NCBI RefSeq assembly: GCF_039527675.1
Contig: NZ_BAAAKI010000013.1
Location: 62,001-126,000, forward strand
Reading direction: 5' to 3'
Source of the DNA: Luteococcus sanguinis
Lineage (GTDB): Bacteria > Actinomycetota > Actinomycetes > Propionibacteriales > Propionibacteriaceae
Length of the DNA: 64,000 bases
Of the stretch, positions 11,321 through 20,393 are shown piece after piece (position 1 is the first letter of the stretch; every line of letters begins with the position of its first letter). Below the pieces are notes generated by a model that was given only the letters and a program-made list of their open reading frames with translations, was not told the DNA's origin and ran no database searches. Both the position numbers and the translations under genes were made by a program.

Positions 11321-12799
11321 GTGCCTGACACTGCCCCTAAGCACCCCGAGCCACTCGAGGGGATTGATCCAGCAGACCTCGACGCCCTCGGGCGGATCCT
11401 CGATGAGTTGGCTGCCCTGCCCCCGGACCACCCCGACCAGGTTGCCGCCAAGGTCGCCTTCAACCGCTTTCGCCGGCAGGTGCGTCAGGCTCGCCAGCGC
11501 GCCTACCGCCAGCCGATCATCGACGCGGACAATGCGGTGCTGGCACTGACCGCGACCGGCGCCCCACAGCGGATCGACGACGAGACCGCCGGCATCCCGC
11601 TGGTGTCCTCGGCTCCCGGAGCCGTCGCCGGGACACTGATCGAGCCGCGCGACTGCTACATCTGCAAGACCGACTACACCCAGGTCGACGCCTTCTACCA
11701 CTGGCTCTGCCCGGCCTGTGCGGCGAAGTCACACGCCAAACGCGACCAGGGCACGGACCTGACCGGACGTCGTGCGCTGCTCACCGGCGGACGCGCGAAG
11801 ATCGGCATGTACATCGCCCTGCGCCTGCTGCGCGACGGCGCCGACCTGACGATCACCACCCGCTTCCCGCACGACGCCGCGCGGCGGTTCGCGTCCATGC
11901 CCGACTCTGACCAGTGGATCGACCGCCTCGGCATCGTCGGCATCGACCTGCGAGACCCAACCCAGGTGGTGGCGCTGGCCGACGAGGTGTCGGCCCGCGG
12001 ACCCCTGGACATCCTGATCAACAACGCCTGTCAGACGGTTCGGCGCTCGCCGGGCGCCTACACGCACCTGGTGGAGGGTGAGAAGGCGGCGCTGCCGAGT
12101 GATCGTCCGATGCCCCGGATGCTCACCTTCGACCGGATCTCCGAGGCCCACCCGGCATCGCTGGTCGGCGCGGGAGGCTCGCTGAACGGGGAACTCGCCA
12201 GCCAGTCGGCCGCCTCGATGACCGCCCTGGCATTGGAGGCCGGGCATGCGTCCCTGGAACGCCACCTGGCTGGCACCGCGCTGGACGCGGGCGGACTGCT
12301 TCCCGACCTGGCGAGCATCAACTCGTGGACCAAGACCGTCGACCAGGTCGATCCGCTGGAGATGCTCGAGGTCCAGCTCTGCAATGCAACCGCCCCGTTC
12401 ATCCTGGTCAGCCGGTTGCGTGAGGCGATGCGCCGGTCGCCCGCGCGGCGCAAGTACGTGGTCAACGTCTCCGCGATGGAGGGCCAGTTCGGACGTCGGT
12501 ACAAGGGCGCCGGCCACCCGCACACCAACATGGCCAAGGCCGCGCTCAACATGATGACCCGCACCAGCGCGCAGGAGATGTTCGAGACCGACCAGATCCT
12601 GATGACGGCGGTCGACACCGGCTGGATCACCGACGAGCGTCCGCACGACGAGAAGCTGCGGATCGCCGCCGAGGGCTGGCACGCACCACTCGACCTCGTC
12701 GATGGTGCCGCGCGGGTCTACGACCCGGTCGTCCAGGGCGAGCACGGCGTCGACCTGTACGGGGTCTTCCTGAAGGACTACGAACCCTTCCCCTGGTGA
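11321..12799 (+). CDS. SDR-family oxidoreductase with N-terminal zinc ribbon
   Basis: A 492-aa protein in three parts. Residues 1-105 are a helical N-terminal region of no recognised family. Residues 112-133 form a CxxC-x14-CxxC zinc ribbon (CYIC...CPAC). From about 148 there is a Rossmann fold with the dinucleotide loop TGGRAKIG (155-162) and the SDR motif LINNACQT. Where classical SDRs have Tyr-x-x-x-Lys, this protein reads HTNMAK (Thr402, Lys406), so the catalytic tyrosine is missing or moved. The block around HPHTNMAKAALNMMTRTSA looks strongly conserved, in the manner of a dedicated family. Substrate unknown. GTG start with a leaderless-type -10. Confidence 0.75.
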   Translation: MPDTAPKHPEPLEGIDPADLDALGRILDELAALPPDHPDQVAAKVAFNRFRRQVRQARQRAYRQPIIDADNAVLALTATGAPQRIDDETAGIPLVSSAPGAVAGTLIEPRDCYICKTDYTQVDAFYHWLCPACAAKSHAKRDQGTDLTGRRALLTGGRAKIGMYIALRLLRDGADLTITTRFPHDAARRFASMPDSDQWIDRLGIVGIDLRDPTQVVALADEVSARGPLDILINNACQTVRRSPGAYTHLVEGEKAALPSDRPMPRMLTFDRISEAHPASLVGAGGSLNGELASQSAASMTALALEAGHASLERHLAGTALDAGGLLPDLASINSWTKTVDQVDPLEMLEVQLCNATAPFILVSRLREAMRRSPARRKYVVNVSAMEGQFGRRYKGAGHPHTNMAKAALNMMTRTSAQEMFETDQILMTAVDTGWITDERPHDEKLRIAAEGWHAPLDLVDGAARVYDPVVQGEHGVDLYGVFLKDYEPFPW

Positions 12800-12825
12800 C
12801 CCCTCCGGGATGATGGGATGGGCGC

Positions 12826-13482
12826 ATGCGGACCCATTCGATCACCGTCCTGGCCGCCTCTGCCTGCCTTCTGCTGGTCGCGTGCTCGGGCACCGATAGC
12901 GCCACCCCCGGGAGCAGCGCCGGGAGCACGGCCACTGGTTCGGTCGCCACCAGTCCCCCCAGCGCCAGCTCCATCCCCGCGGCGCCGACGACATCATCCC
13001 CATCAGCCACGGCGAGCGCACCGAGCAACGCGGCGGCCCCCACGGCGTCCGCGACGCCGTCGGCGTCCAGCGCATCCCCGGCCGCCGAAACCAGTGTGCT
13101 GACGCAGGTGGACGCCGCGCTGTTCAAGCAGTCCACCGGCTACTACTTCGTGAGCCCGTCCGGGCACCTGCACTGCGGACAGCTCGAGGTCGAGACGGGG
13201 ACGTTGACCGGCTGCCAGTCCGACCGCGTCGTCGCGAACCTGCCGAAGTGCAGCCGTCCGACCATGGACTCCGCACCCATCGTCACCTTGTCGGTGGATG
13301 GCGCGAAGGCCGACTGCACCAGCCAGGGGGTGTTCAACGTCGAGAAGGCCCGCGTGCTGCGGTACGGCCAGCGGCTCCAGCTGGGCGATGTCACCTGCAC
13401 CTCGCAGTTTGACGCGGTGACCTGCACCGACCAGTCCGGGGCGTCGATCACGGCGTCCATGCAGGCCTTCCGCGCCCACTGA
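12826..13482 (+). CDS. Secreted lipoprotein, function unknown
   Basis: A protein of 218 aa with a lipoprotein signal: MRTHSITVLAASACLLLVAC, lipobox LVAC with Cys20 as the lipidation site. About 70 residues of Ala/Ser/Thr/Pro-rich linker follow, then a C-terminal domain of about 125 residues with six cysteines (HCGQLE, GCQSD, KCSRP, DCTSQ, TCTSQ, TCTDQ), enough for three disulfides. I do not recognise the domain. It lies between the SDR gene and an amino-acid ABC importer with 110 bp to the latter, so the link may be only positional. Confidence 0.7.
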   Translation: MRTHSITVLAASACLLLVACSGTDSATPGSSAGSTATGSVATSPPSASSIPAAPTTSSPSATASAPSNAAAPTASATPSASSASPAAETSVLTQVDAALFKQSTGYYFVSPSGHLHCGQLEVETGTLTGCQSDRVVANLPKCSRPTMDSAPIVTLSVDGAKADCTSQGVFNVEKARVLRYGQRLQLGDVTCTSQFDAVTCTDQSGASITASMQAFRAH

Positions 13483-13548
13483 GGCAGCCGGAGGCACTCC
13501 CGTCCGAGCCAATCGACATCCGGACGCGATTTGGGGAACGAATCTTGC

Positions 13549-13579
13549 GGTGGGACGATGGCGAGTCGCATCTCCCACC
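13549..13579. promoter_or_regulatory. 31-bp dyad symmetry before the ABC importer operon
   Basis: GGTGGGA (13549-13555) and TCCCACC (13573-13579) are perfect inverted arms. The inner bases GATG.CGA and TCGCATC continue the symmetry with two single-base bulges. TTGGGG (13531-13536), a 17-bp spacer and GACGAT (13554-13559) could be a promoter overlapped by the dyad, so it may be an operator. As RNA it could also be a hairpin directly before the AAGGA ribosome site at 13581. Confidence 0.4.
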
Positions 13580-13591
13580 GAAGGATTTGTT

Positions 13592-14494
13592 GTGAAGCAC
13601 CCCTGTCGGCTCGCCGTGCTCGCGAGCCTCCTCCCGCTGGCCGCTACGGTCGGCTGCTCCAATGCCCTGGAGACCTCCGGCTCGCCCGTCGGCGCCTCGG
13701 GCGCTGCCACCGCGTCCATCGCACCGATCACCCCCGACGCCGCGCTCACCGCGAAGCTGCCGGCGAAGGTGCAGTCGGCGAAGAAGATCGTGATCGGCAC
13801 CAATGCGACCTACAAGCCCAACGAGTACACCGAGGGCGACAAGATCGTGGGCATGGACATCGACCTGTACGACGCCGTCTTCGAGAAGATGGGCGTGGAC
13901 GTGCAGTGGCAGCAGTCCCCCTTCGACCTGATCATCACCGGCGTCCAGGCCAGCAAGTACGACGCGGGCGTCTCCTCCTTCACCATCACCGCCGAGCGCG
14001 AGAAGTCGGTGAACATGGTCAGCTACCTCAATGCCGGAACCCTGTGGGCCGTCAAGGCGGGCAACCCGCTGGGCATCGACCGCACCAAGCCCTGCGGCCA
14101 CACCATCGCCGTCGAGACCGGCACCATGCAGTACGACGAACTGGCCGCCCTGCAGAAGACCACCTGCACGGCAGACCCGATCGACATCAAGAGCTTCCAG
14201 GAGCAGGCCGACGCCACCACCGCGGTCATCTCCGGGCGCGTGGACGCGATGAGCGCCGACTCGCCCATCACCGACTATGCGATCCAGACCGCGGACGGTG
14301 CGATGGAGGCGCTGGGCGAGTCCTATGACTCCGCCCCCTATGGCATCGTCCTGCCCAAGGCCGACACCGAGCTCGCCGAGGGCGTCAAGCAGGCGCTGGA
14401 GGCACTCAAGGAGGGCGGCCAGTACGACGCCATCCTCGCCAAGTGGGGCCAGACCGACGGCGCCATCGACTCCTTCGAGGTGAACCCCGTATGA
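13592..14494 (+). CDS. Amino-acid ABC transporter substrate-binding lipoprotein
   Basis: The receptor of a polar amino-acid importer. I choose GTG 13592, which has AAGGA 6 nt upstream and gives a proper lipoprotein signal (lipobox TVGC, Cys22); the frame opens further upstream at 13550 but that would bury the signal. The 300-aa protein is an SBP_bac_3-type two-lobe fold: VIGTNATYKPNEYTEG, VGMDIDLYDAVFEKMGV, DAGVSSFTITAERE, then the hinge and VETGTMQYDELAAL, ending with LKEGGQYDAILAKWG. The exact ligand cannot be read from the sequence. The stop overlaps the permease start (ATGA). Confidence 0.9.
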   Translation: MKHPCRLAVLASLLPLAATVGCSNALETSGSPVGASGAATASIAPITPDAALTAKLPAKVQSAKKIVIGTNATYKPNEYTEGDKIVGMDIDLYDAVFEKMGVDVQWQQSPFDLIITGVQASKYDAGVSSFTITAEREKSVNMVSYLNAGTLWAVKAGNPLGIDRTKPCGHTIAVETGTMQYDELAALQKTTCTADPIDIKSFQEQADATTAVISGRVDAMSADSPITDYAIQTADGAMEALGESYDSAPYGIVLPKADTELAEGVKQALEALKEGGQYDAILAKWGQTDGAIDSFEVNPV

Positions 14495-15438
14495 CCACGT
14501 CCTCGACCAACACCTCGTCCGCTGGCGCGGCCGAGCGTCCCGGGACGATCGACGCGATCCCCGTCCGGCACCCCGGTCGCACCATCGCGAGCGTGATCGT
14601 CGGCCTGCTGGTGCTGATGCTGGTGCACCAACTCGCCACCAACCGCGGCTTCGACTGGCCCTTCACCATCTTGGCGATGCGCCAGACGCCCGTGTTCATG
14701 GGCTTCGTCATCGGCACCTGTCTGGTGACGGTGCTGTCGATGGTGCTGGGCGTCGCCGGGGGCGTGCTGCTGGCCGTGATGCGGATGAGCCCCAACAAGC
14801 TGCTCTCGGGCGTCGCCTTCGCCTATGCCTGGTTCTTCCGCTCCATCCCACGCTACGTGCTGCTGATGATGATGGGAGCGCTGGGCTACTTCTTCCCGAA
14901 TGCGCAGATCGGCATCGGCATCCCCTACGACCAGCAGATCCTGCACCTGTTCGGGCTGTCGGGTTCCCTGCAGCCCTGGCACCTGGACGCGAACCGCCTG
15001 TTCAGCGGTTTCTTCGGCGCGATCATCGGCCTGGGCATGAGCGAGGCCGCCTACATGTCCGAGGTGGCGCGCGCCGGCATCCTGTCGGTCGACCGCGGGC
15101 AGCTGGAGGCCGCGACGGCGCTCGGCATGAACCGCAACCAGGCGATGCGACGGATCGTCCTGCCCCAGGCAATGCGCGTCATCGTCCCGCCGATGGGCAA
15201 CGAGACCATCGCCATGTTCAAGGACACCTCGCTGCTGTCGGCGCTGCCGCTGACCACGGAGCTGTTGTGGCAGCTGCGCCTGATCGGCACCAACTGGTAC
15301 AAGATGATGCCGGTCTATGTCGCCGCGACGCTGTACTACCTGATCACCACGACGATCCTGATGATCGGGCAGTCATGGCTGGAGAAGCGGTTCGGACGCG
15401 GCCACTCGCCGCTCAGCTACACGGGAAGCGACCACTGA
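14491..15438 (+). CDS. Polar amino-acid ABC transporter permease
   Basis: An inner-membrane permease of the HisMQ type, 315 aa. A cytoplasmic start of about 35 residues is followed by membrane segments at about 37-55 and 75-105 and further segments in the second half. The cytoplasmic coupling loop is GQLEAATALGMNRNQAMRRIVLPQAMRVIVPPMGNE, with the EAA-type Gly and the P-Q-A-x-R pattern typical of the family. It starts with ATG in the SBP stop and ends in a TGATG overlap with the ATPase, so the three genes are coupled. One permease gene is present, so a homodimeric channel is likely. Confidence 0.93.
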   Translation: MTTSSTNTSSAGAAERPGTIDAIPVRHPGRTIASVIVGLLVLMLVHQLATNRGFDWPFTILAMRQTPVFMGFVIGTCLVTVLSMVLGVAGGVLLAVMRMSPNKLLSGVAFAYAWFFRSIPRYVLLMMMGALGYFFPNAQIGIGIPYDQQILHLFGLSGSLQPWHLDANRLFSGFFGAIIGLGMSEAAYMSEVARAGILSVDRGQLEAATALGMNRNQAMRRIVLPQAMRVIVPPMGNETIAMFKDTSLLSALPLTTELLWQLRLIGTNWYKMMPVYVAATLYYLITTTILMIGQSWLEKRFGRGHSPLSYTGSDH

Positions 15439-16313
15439 TGAGCCAGAACGCCCAGAACCTCCAGAACCTCCAGAACGACCAGAACCTCCAGAACGACCAG
15501 AACCTCCAGAACGACCAGATCGTCCAGGACGACCAGACCGGCCGGACCCCGGGCGAGGTGCAGGTGCGTGCCCTCAATGTCCACAAGAACTTCGGTGACC
15601 TCGAAGTGCTCAAGGGCATCGACCTGGACGTGCACCGCGGTGAGGTCGTCTGCCTGTTGGGGCCGTCCGGCTCGGGCAAGACGACCTTCCTGCGCCTGAT
15701 CAACCAGATGGAGACCCTCACCGGCGGACGCATCTGGGTGGACGGTGAACTGATCGGCATCGAGGAGCGCGACGGGAAGCTCTACCGACGCACCGACGCC
15801 GACATCGCCCGGCAACGTTCGACGCTGGGCATGGTCTTCCAGAAGTTCAACCTCTTCCCGCACAAGACCGTGCTGGAGAACGTCACCGAGGCCCCGATCG
15901 TCGTCAAGAAGCTCGCCAAGGCGGACGCGGAGCGGCGTGCCCGCGAGCTGCTGGCACAGGTGGGCCTTGACGACAAGGAGTCCGCCTATCCCTCGCAGCT
16001 GTCCGGGGGCCAGCAGCAGCGCGTGGCGATCGCCCGCGCCCTGGCGATGGACCCCGCCATCATGCTCTTCGACGAGCCCACCTCTGCCCTCGACCCCGAG
16101 CTGGTGGGCGAGGTGCTGGCCGTGATGCGTGACCTGGCCGCCAAGGGCATGACGATGGTCGTCGTCACCCACGAGATGGGCTTCGCCCGCGAGGTCGCCG
16201 ACCGGGTCGTCTTCATGGACGGTGGTGTCGTGGTCGAGCAGGGCAGCCCGGACGAGGTGCTGTCGAACCCGAAGCAGGAGCGCACGAAGGCCTTCCTGGC
16301 CCGCGTCAGCTGA
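15438..16313 (+). CDS. Amino-acid ABC transporter ATPase with N-terminal QNL/QND repeats
   Basis: ATPase of the importer, 291 aa. After an unusual 32-residue Gln/Asn-rich start built from 9-bp repeats, the conserved domain begins at about residue 38 (VQVRALNVHKNFGDLEVLKGIDL). It has Walker A GPSGSGKTTF, Q-loop VFQKFNLFPH, signature LSGGQQQRVAIARAL, Walker B IMLFDEP and switch His in VVVTHEMGF. These resemble GlnQ/GltL/HisP. The start ATG overlaps the permease stop. The repeat segment is not part of the fold and has no known role. Confidence 0.94.
   Translation: MSQNAQNLQNLQNDQNLQNDQNLQNDQIVQDDQTGRTPGEVQVRALNVHKNFGDLEVLKGIDLDVHRGEVVCLLGPSGSGKTTFLRLINQMETLTGGRIWVDGELIGIEERDGKLYRRTDADIARQRSTLGMVFQKFNLFPHKTVLENVTEAPIVVKKLAKADAERRARELLAQVGLDDKESAYPSQLSGGQQQRVAIARALAMDPAIMLFDEPTSALDPELVGEVLAVMRDLAAKGMTMVVVTHEMGFAREVADRVVFMDGGVVVEQGSPDEVLSNPKQERTKAFLARVS
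15444..15533. repeat. 9-bp tandem repeat (QNL/QND) in the ABC ATPase start
   Basis: Ten 9-bp units based on CAGAACCTC and CAGAACGAC directly after the start codon. Three exact 18-bp double units (QNLQND) occupy 15462-15515 and the last two units are degenerate. The repeat keeps the frame at any copy number. Confidence 0.9.
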
Positions 16314-16413
16314 TCTGCGGCGAGGCCCCCTGAAGACCTGGAGTCTGGGTGCAGCTCGGCGAATGGAAGGTTCCATCTGCTGAGTTGCCCACGTTTTCAG
16401 GGCTGCCGGCGGC

Positions 16414-17793
16414 TCAGCCGTCGCGTCCCAGGAGCTGCCGGATCGCGGCCATCCTTTCGGTGATCTGCGCCTCGTGGCCGTGGTCGGTGGGCTGGTAGTA
16501 GCGCTGGTCGACCAGCTCGTCGGGCAGGTACTGCTGCTTGGCCACGCCGTGAGCGTGGTCGTGGGCGTACCGGTAGCCCCGGCCGTGACCCAGCTTCTTG
16601 GCGCCGGCATAGTGCGCGTCGCGCAGGTGCTCGGGGACCTGGCCGATGCGTCCGGCATCGACGTCGGCCATGGCGGCTCCGATCGCCGTGGTCACCGCAT
16701 TCGACTTGGGTGCCATGGCGACCGCAACCGTCGCATGGGCCAGCGTGAGCTGGCCCTCGGGCATCCCGATCATCTGGACCGCCTGGGCGGCCGCGACCAC
16801 TGTCTGCAGCACACCAGGGGCAGCCATCCCGACGTCCTCGCTGGCCAGGATGATCAACCGGCGGGCAATGAAACGCGGATCCTCCCCGGCCGACAGCATC
16901 CTGGCCAAGTAGTGCAGCGCAGCGTCCACGTCGGAACCGCGGCACGACTTGATGAAGGCGCTGATCACGTCGTAGTGCTGGTCGCCGTCCTTGTCGTAAC
17001 GGATCGCGGCCCGGTCGACGGCCTTCTCGACCACCTCGGGCGTGATGACGTCCGAGCCGATCGCCTCGGCACCAGCCGCGGCCTCCTCGACGAAGGTCAG
17101 CACCCGGCGCGCGTCGCCCCCCGCAAGCCGCACGAGCGTGGAGCGCGCCTCCGTGTCGATGCTGAACAGGCCACCCTCGCGGGTCCGGAGCCCCCGCTCG
17201 TCGGTCAGTGCGCGGTCGAGCAGGGACGCGATGTCGTCGTCGGTCAGGGGCTTGAGGGTCAGCAGCAGCGAGCGGGACAACAGCGGCGAGATGACCGAGA
17301 AGGAGGGGTTCTCCGTGGTGGCCGCGATCAGCGTCACCAGCCGGTTCTCGACGGCGGGCAGCAGGACGTCCTGCTGGGCCTTGCTGAAGCGGTGCACCTC
17401 GTCCACGAAGAGCACCGTCGGACGTCCGTGGGCCAGTTCCTTGCGGGCGGTCTCCAGCTCGGCGCGGACATCCTTGACCCCGGCCGTCACCGCGGACACC
17501 TCGACGAAGCGTCGGTTGGTGGCGTGTGAGACGACGGCGGCGATCGTCGTCTTGCCGACCCCGGGTGGTCCCCACAGGAAGACCGACATGGCGGCGGTCC
17601 CCTCGGCCAGACGCCGCAAGGGCGAGCCGGGTGCCAGCAGGTGCTGCTGGCCGACGATCTCGTCGATGGTGCGCGGGCGCAGCCGGACCGCCAGCGGCAG
17701 CTGATCATGGCTGGCGCCAGTCAGCGACCCTCCCGTCGCAGAAGCTGCGGGCGGAAGGTCGCTGGGGTCTGGGTTTCCGAACAGGTCCGTCAT
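16414..17793 (-). CDS. rarA: Replication-associated recombination protein A (RarA/MgsA-type AAA ATPase)
   Basis: RarA is a clamp-loader-like AAA+ ATPase that acts at stalled replication forks. The 459-aa protein starts at ATG 17793 (MTDLFGNPD), giving the usual PLAVRLRPRTIDEIVGQQHLL, Walker A GPPGVGKTT, Walker B LFVDEVHRF, sensor 1 AATTENPSF and a C-terminal half with SAFIKSCRGSDVDAALHYLARML and PEGQLTLAHATVAVAMAPKSN, diagnostic of the RarA/WRNIP1 family. A TAGGCT hexamer lies 8 nt before the start. The frame is open far upstream but reads antisense to ansP there. Confidence 0.95.
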   Translation of the reverse strand: MTDLFGNPDPSDLPPAASATGGSLTGASHDQLPLAVRLRPRTIDEIVGQQHLLAPGSPLRRLAEGTAAMSVFLWGPPGVGKTTIAAVVSHATNRRFVEVSAVTAGVKDVRAELETARKELAHGRPTVLFVDEVHRFSKAQQDVLLPAVENRLVTLIAATTENPSFSVISPLLSRSLLLTLKPLTDDDIASLLDRALTDERGLRTREGGLFSIDTEARSTLVRLAGGDARRVLTFVEEAAAGAEAIGSDVITPEVVEKAVDRAAIRYDKDGDQHYDVISAFIKSCRGSDVDAALHYLARMLSAGEDPRFIARRLIILASEDVGMAAPGVLQTVVAAAQAVQMIGMPEGQLTLAHATVAVAMAPKSNAVTTAIGAAMADVDAGRIGQVPEHLRDAHYAGAKKLGHGRGYRYAHDHAHGVAKQQYLPDELVDQRYYQPTDHGHEAQITERMAAIRQLLGRDG

Positions 17794-17801
17794 CGCCGAC
17801 G

Positions 17802-17807
17802 AGCCTA
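17802..17807 (-). promoter_or_regulatory. Leaderless-type -10 for rarA (TAGGCT)
   Basis: On the minus strand TAGGCT is followed by 8 nt and the ATG at 17793. It is one base further from the start than most examples here. Confidence 0.4.
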
Positions 17808-17895
17808 GTCGCCGTGACCCGCCGACGGTGCCTGCACCAGAACGCCCTAGTGTTTGACCGTCGCACCAGCCACCGCATCCCACCCCGGAGGGCCG

Positions 17896-19374
17896 ATGAG
17901 TACAACCGAACCCGCACGCACGGCACCCATCGCGCAGGACAAGTCCGACCATGGCTACGAGAAGCAGCTGAAACCCCGTCACATCCGGATGATCGCCATT
18001 GGCGGCTCCATCGGCACGGGGCTCTTCCTCGGCGCCGGCGGACGACTGGCCGCCGGCGGACCGTCGCTGGCCTTCGTCTATGCCGTCTGCGGCATCATCG
18101 CCTTCCTGATGGTCCGGGCACTGGGCGAGCTGACGATCCATCGTCCGAGTTCGGGAGCCTTCGTCAGCTATGCCCGGGAGTTCATGGGCGAGAAGGGTGC
18201 CTACGTCACGGGCTGGCTCTTCTTCCTGGACTGGTGCACCACGGTGATGGCCGACATCACGGCCGTCGCCCTCTACGTCCACTTCTGGACGATCTTCAGT
18301 TCCATCCCACAGTGGGTGATCGCCCTGGTCGCGCTGGCCATCGTGTTCACGATGAACATGCTCAGCGTGAAGTTCTTCGGCGAGTTCGAGTTCTGGTTCG
18401 CGATGATCAAGGTCGCCGCCATCGTCGGCTTCATGCTGGTGGCCGTGTACTTCATCGCCACCGGCCACGAGGTCGCCGGCAACACCCCCGGCTTCGGCAC
18501 CATCACCTCCCACGGCGGCTGGTTCCCCAACGGCATCGCCCCGATGGTCACCCTCGCGCTGGGCGTCGTCTTCGCCTTCGGTGGCACGGAGATGGTCGGC
18601 GTCGCAGCCGGCGAGGCCGAGGACGCGGAGAAGATCATGCCGGGCGCCGTGAACTCGATGATGTGGCGCATCGGTCTGTTCTACGTCGGCTCCGTGGTGC
18701 TGTTCACCATGCTGATGCCCTGGACCGCCTACTCCAAGGCCGAGTCGCCCTTCGTCACCTTCTTCAACGCGATCGGCGTGCACAACGCCGGGTCGATCAT
18801 GAACCTGGTCGTGCTGACCGCCGCGCTCTCGTCGCTCAACGCCGGCCTGTACGCCACCGGACGGACGCTGCGCTCGATGGCGGTCGCGGGTTCCGCGCCC
18901 GCCTTCGCCGCTCGGATGAACCGCTTCAACGTTCCCTTCGGCGGCATCACGATCACCGCCGGGCTCGGCCTGATCGGCGTGCTGATCAACTACGTCTACC
19001 CAAGCCAGGCCTTCGACATCGTGATGAACCTGGCCGGCATCGGCATCGCCGGCACCTGGATCTCGATCATGGTCAGCCACTGGATCTTCGTGAACAAGGC
19101 CAAGCAGGGCCTCTACGCACGTCCCAAGTACCGCCTCTTCTGGGCTCCGTGGACCAACCTGGTCACCATCGTCTTCCTGCTCGGGATCATCGTGATGATG
19201 TGGTTCGCGGACGACATCGGCAAGCCCACCATCGGCCTGTTCGCCCTGATCGCGCTGCTGATGGTGGCCGGTTGGTATGTCGTCCGGGGTCGGATCGACT
19301 CCGACCTGCTGGAGACCGGCATCTTGTCCGGCGACCCGGTCGAGGCGGAGATCGAGCGCGAGGATCGCCCCTGA
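17896..19374 (+). CDS. Amino-acid permease, probably L-asparagine permease
   Basis: An APC-superfamily transporter of 492 aa with about 12 membrane segments. The family start LKPRHIRMIAIGGSIGTGLFLGAGGRLAAGGPS contains the unwound TM1 substrate loop, followed by RALGELTIHRPSSGAFVSYAREFMG and FAFGGTEMVGVAAGEAED in TM6. The ATG at 17896 follows GGAGG; an in-frame ATG at 17854 is possible but has no such site. Coupling (TGATG) to an asparaginase gene suggests asparagine as substrate, as in AnsP; this is inferred from context. Members of the family also carry GABA or aromatic amino acids. Confidence 0.87.
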   Translation: MSTTEPARTAPIAQDKSDHGYEKQLKPRHIRMIAIGGSIGTGLFLGAGGRLAAGGPSLAFVYAVCGIIAFLMVRALGELTIHRPSSGAFVSYAREFMGEKGAYVTGWLFFLDWCTTVMADITAVALYVHFWTIFSSIPQWVIALVALAIVFTMNMLSVKFFGEFEFWFAMIKVAAIVGFMLVAVYFIATGHEVAGNTPGFGTITSHGGWFPNGIAPMVTLALGVVFAFGGTEMVGVAAGEAEDAEKIMPGAVNSMMWRIGLFYVGSVVLFTMLMPWTAYSKAESPFVTFFNAIGVHNAGSIMNLVVLTAALSSLNAGLYATGRTLRSMAVAGSAPAFAARMNRFNVPFGGITITAGLGLIGVLINYVYPSQAFDIVMNLAGIGIAGTWISIMVSHWIFVNKAKQGLYARPKYRLFWAPWTNLVTIVFLLGIIVMMWFADDIGKPTIGLFALIALLMVAGWYVVRGRIDSDLLETGILSGDPVEAEIEREDRP

Positions 19375-20393
19375 TGGCCACCACCGGACGGGTGTTGGTC
19401 ATCTACACCGGCGGAACCCTGGGCATGGTCGAGACCGACCAGGGCTGGGCTCCCGGCGCCGACCTGGACGGCTGGCTGCGCGAGCTCGTCGCCCGCGAAC
19501 TGCCCGGCGTGGCCTTCGAGCTGGTCAGCCTCGAACCGCTGATCGACTCGTCCAATGCCCGTCCCCAGGAGTGGCAGCGGATCGTGGACGCGGTGGAGTC
19601 ACGCGCGGATGAGTTCGATGCCTTCGTCGTGCTGCACGGCACGGACACGCTCGGCTTCAGCGCCGCGGCCGTCCACTTTGCCCTGCGCGGCACTGGGCGG
19701 ACGGTGGTGCTGACCGGGGCGCAGCGGTCCCTGGTGCTGCCCGACAGCGATGCGCCCGCCAATGTGTCCGGCGCGATCCGGGCCGCCCTGCACCCTCGGG
19801 TCTCTGGGGTCTCGATCTACTTCGACCGCACCCTGGTTGCGGGCCACCACGCCACCAAGATCTCTTCCGAGGACGACCACGCCTTTGACAGCGTCAACCT
19901 GCCGCCGCTGGCGACCATGACGCACAACGGACGACTCGTCGTCCGCGACATCGAGCCGGCGGCGAGCATGGCGGGCGGCGCGCCAACCCCAGGCCCGCGC
20001 AAGCCCTACCGTCCGGTGGACCTGGTCGTGCTGACGCTGCACCCGGGGCTACAGGCCTCGCGCGTCCGGTCTTTGCTGACCCCCGCCCCCGAGGCCGTGG
20101 TGCTGCGGGCCTACGGCACCGGCAACGCCCCCGACGACGACCCGGAACTGCTCGACGCGCTGCAGCAGGCCAACGACGCCGGCACCGTGCTGGTGGTCAC
20201 CACCCAGTGCCCCCACGGTGGTGTGCACCTCGGTCGGTACGCCGTCAGCCAGGGCCTGTTGTCGGTGGGTGCGGTCTCCGGTGGCGACTTCACCTCGGAC
20301 GCGCTGGTGGCGTGGGTGACCGACCTGCTCAGCCAGGGGCTTTCCCCCGAACAGGTGAGGGAAGCGATCAAGCAGCAGACACACACGCACTGA
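19374..20393 (+). CDS. L-asparaginase (type I, cytoplasmic-like)
   Basis: Hydrolyses asparagine to aspartate and ammonia. The 339-aa protein begins MATTGRVLVIYTGGTLGM, with the first catalytic Thr in the YTGGTLGM motif and the second in VVLHGTDTLGFSAAAV, followed by LTGAQRSL. No signal peptide is seen, so it is likely cytoplasmic. The ATG overlaps the permease stop, giving an uptake-plus-hydrolysis pair for using asparagine as a nitrogen source. Length fits the family (about 330-340). Confidence 0.93.
   Translation: MATTGRVLVIYTGGTLGMVETDQGWAPGADLDGWLRELVARELPGVAFELVSLEPLIDSSNARPQEWQRIVDAVESRADEFDAFVVLHGTDTLGFSAAAVHFALRGTGRTVVLTGAQRSLVLPDSDAPANVSGAIRAALHPRVSGVSIYFDRTLVAGHHATKISSEDDHAFDSVNLPPLATMTHNGRLVVRDIEPAASMAGGAPTPGPRKPYRPVDLVVLTLHPGLQASRVRSLLTPAPEAVVLRAYGTGNAPDDDPELLDALQQANDAGTVLVVTTQCPHGGVHLGRYAVSQGLLSVGAVSGGDFTSDALVAWVTDLLSQGLSPEQVREAIKQQTHTH

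Noticed and set aside
16314..16413. Terminator between the ABC ATPase and rarA
   Set aside because: A 6-bp hairpin (ATGGAA-GG-TTCCAT) and a 7-bp pair with a long loop are too weak to call.
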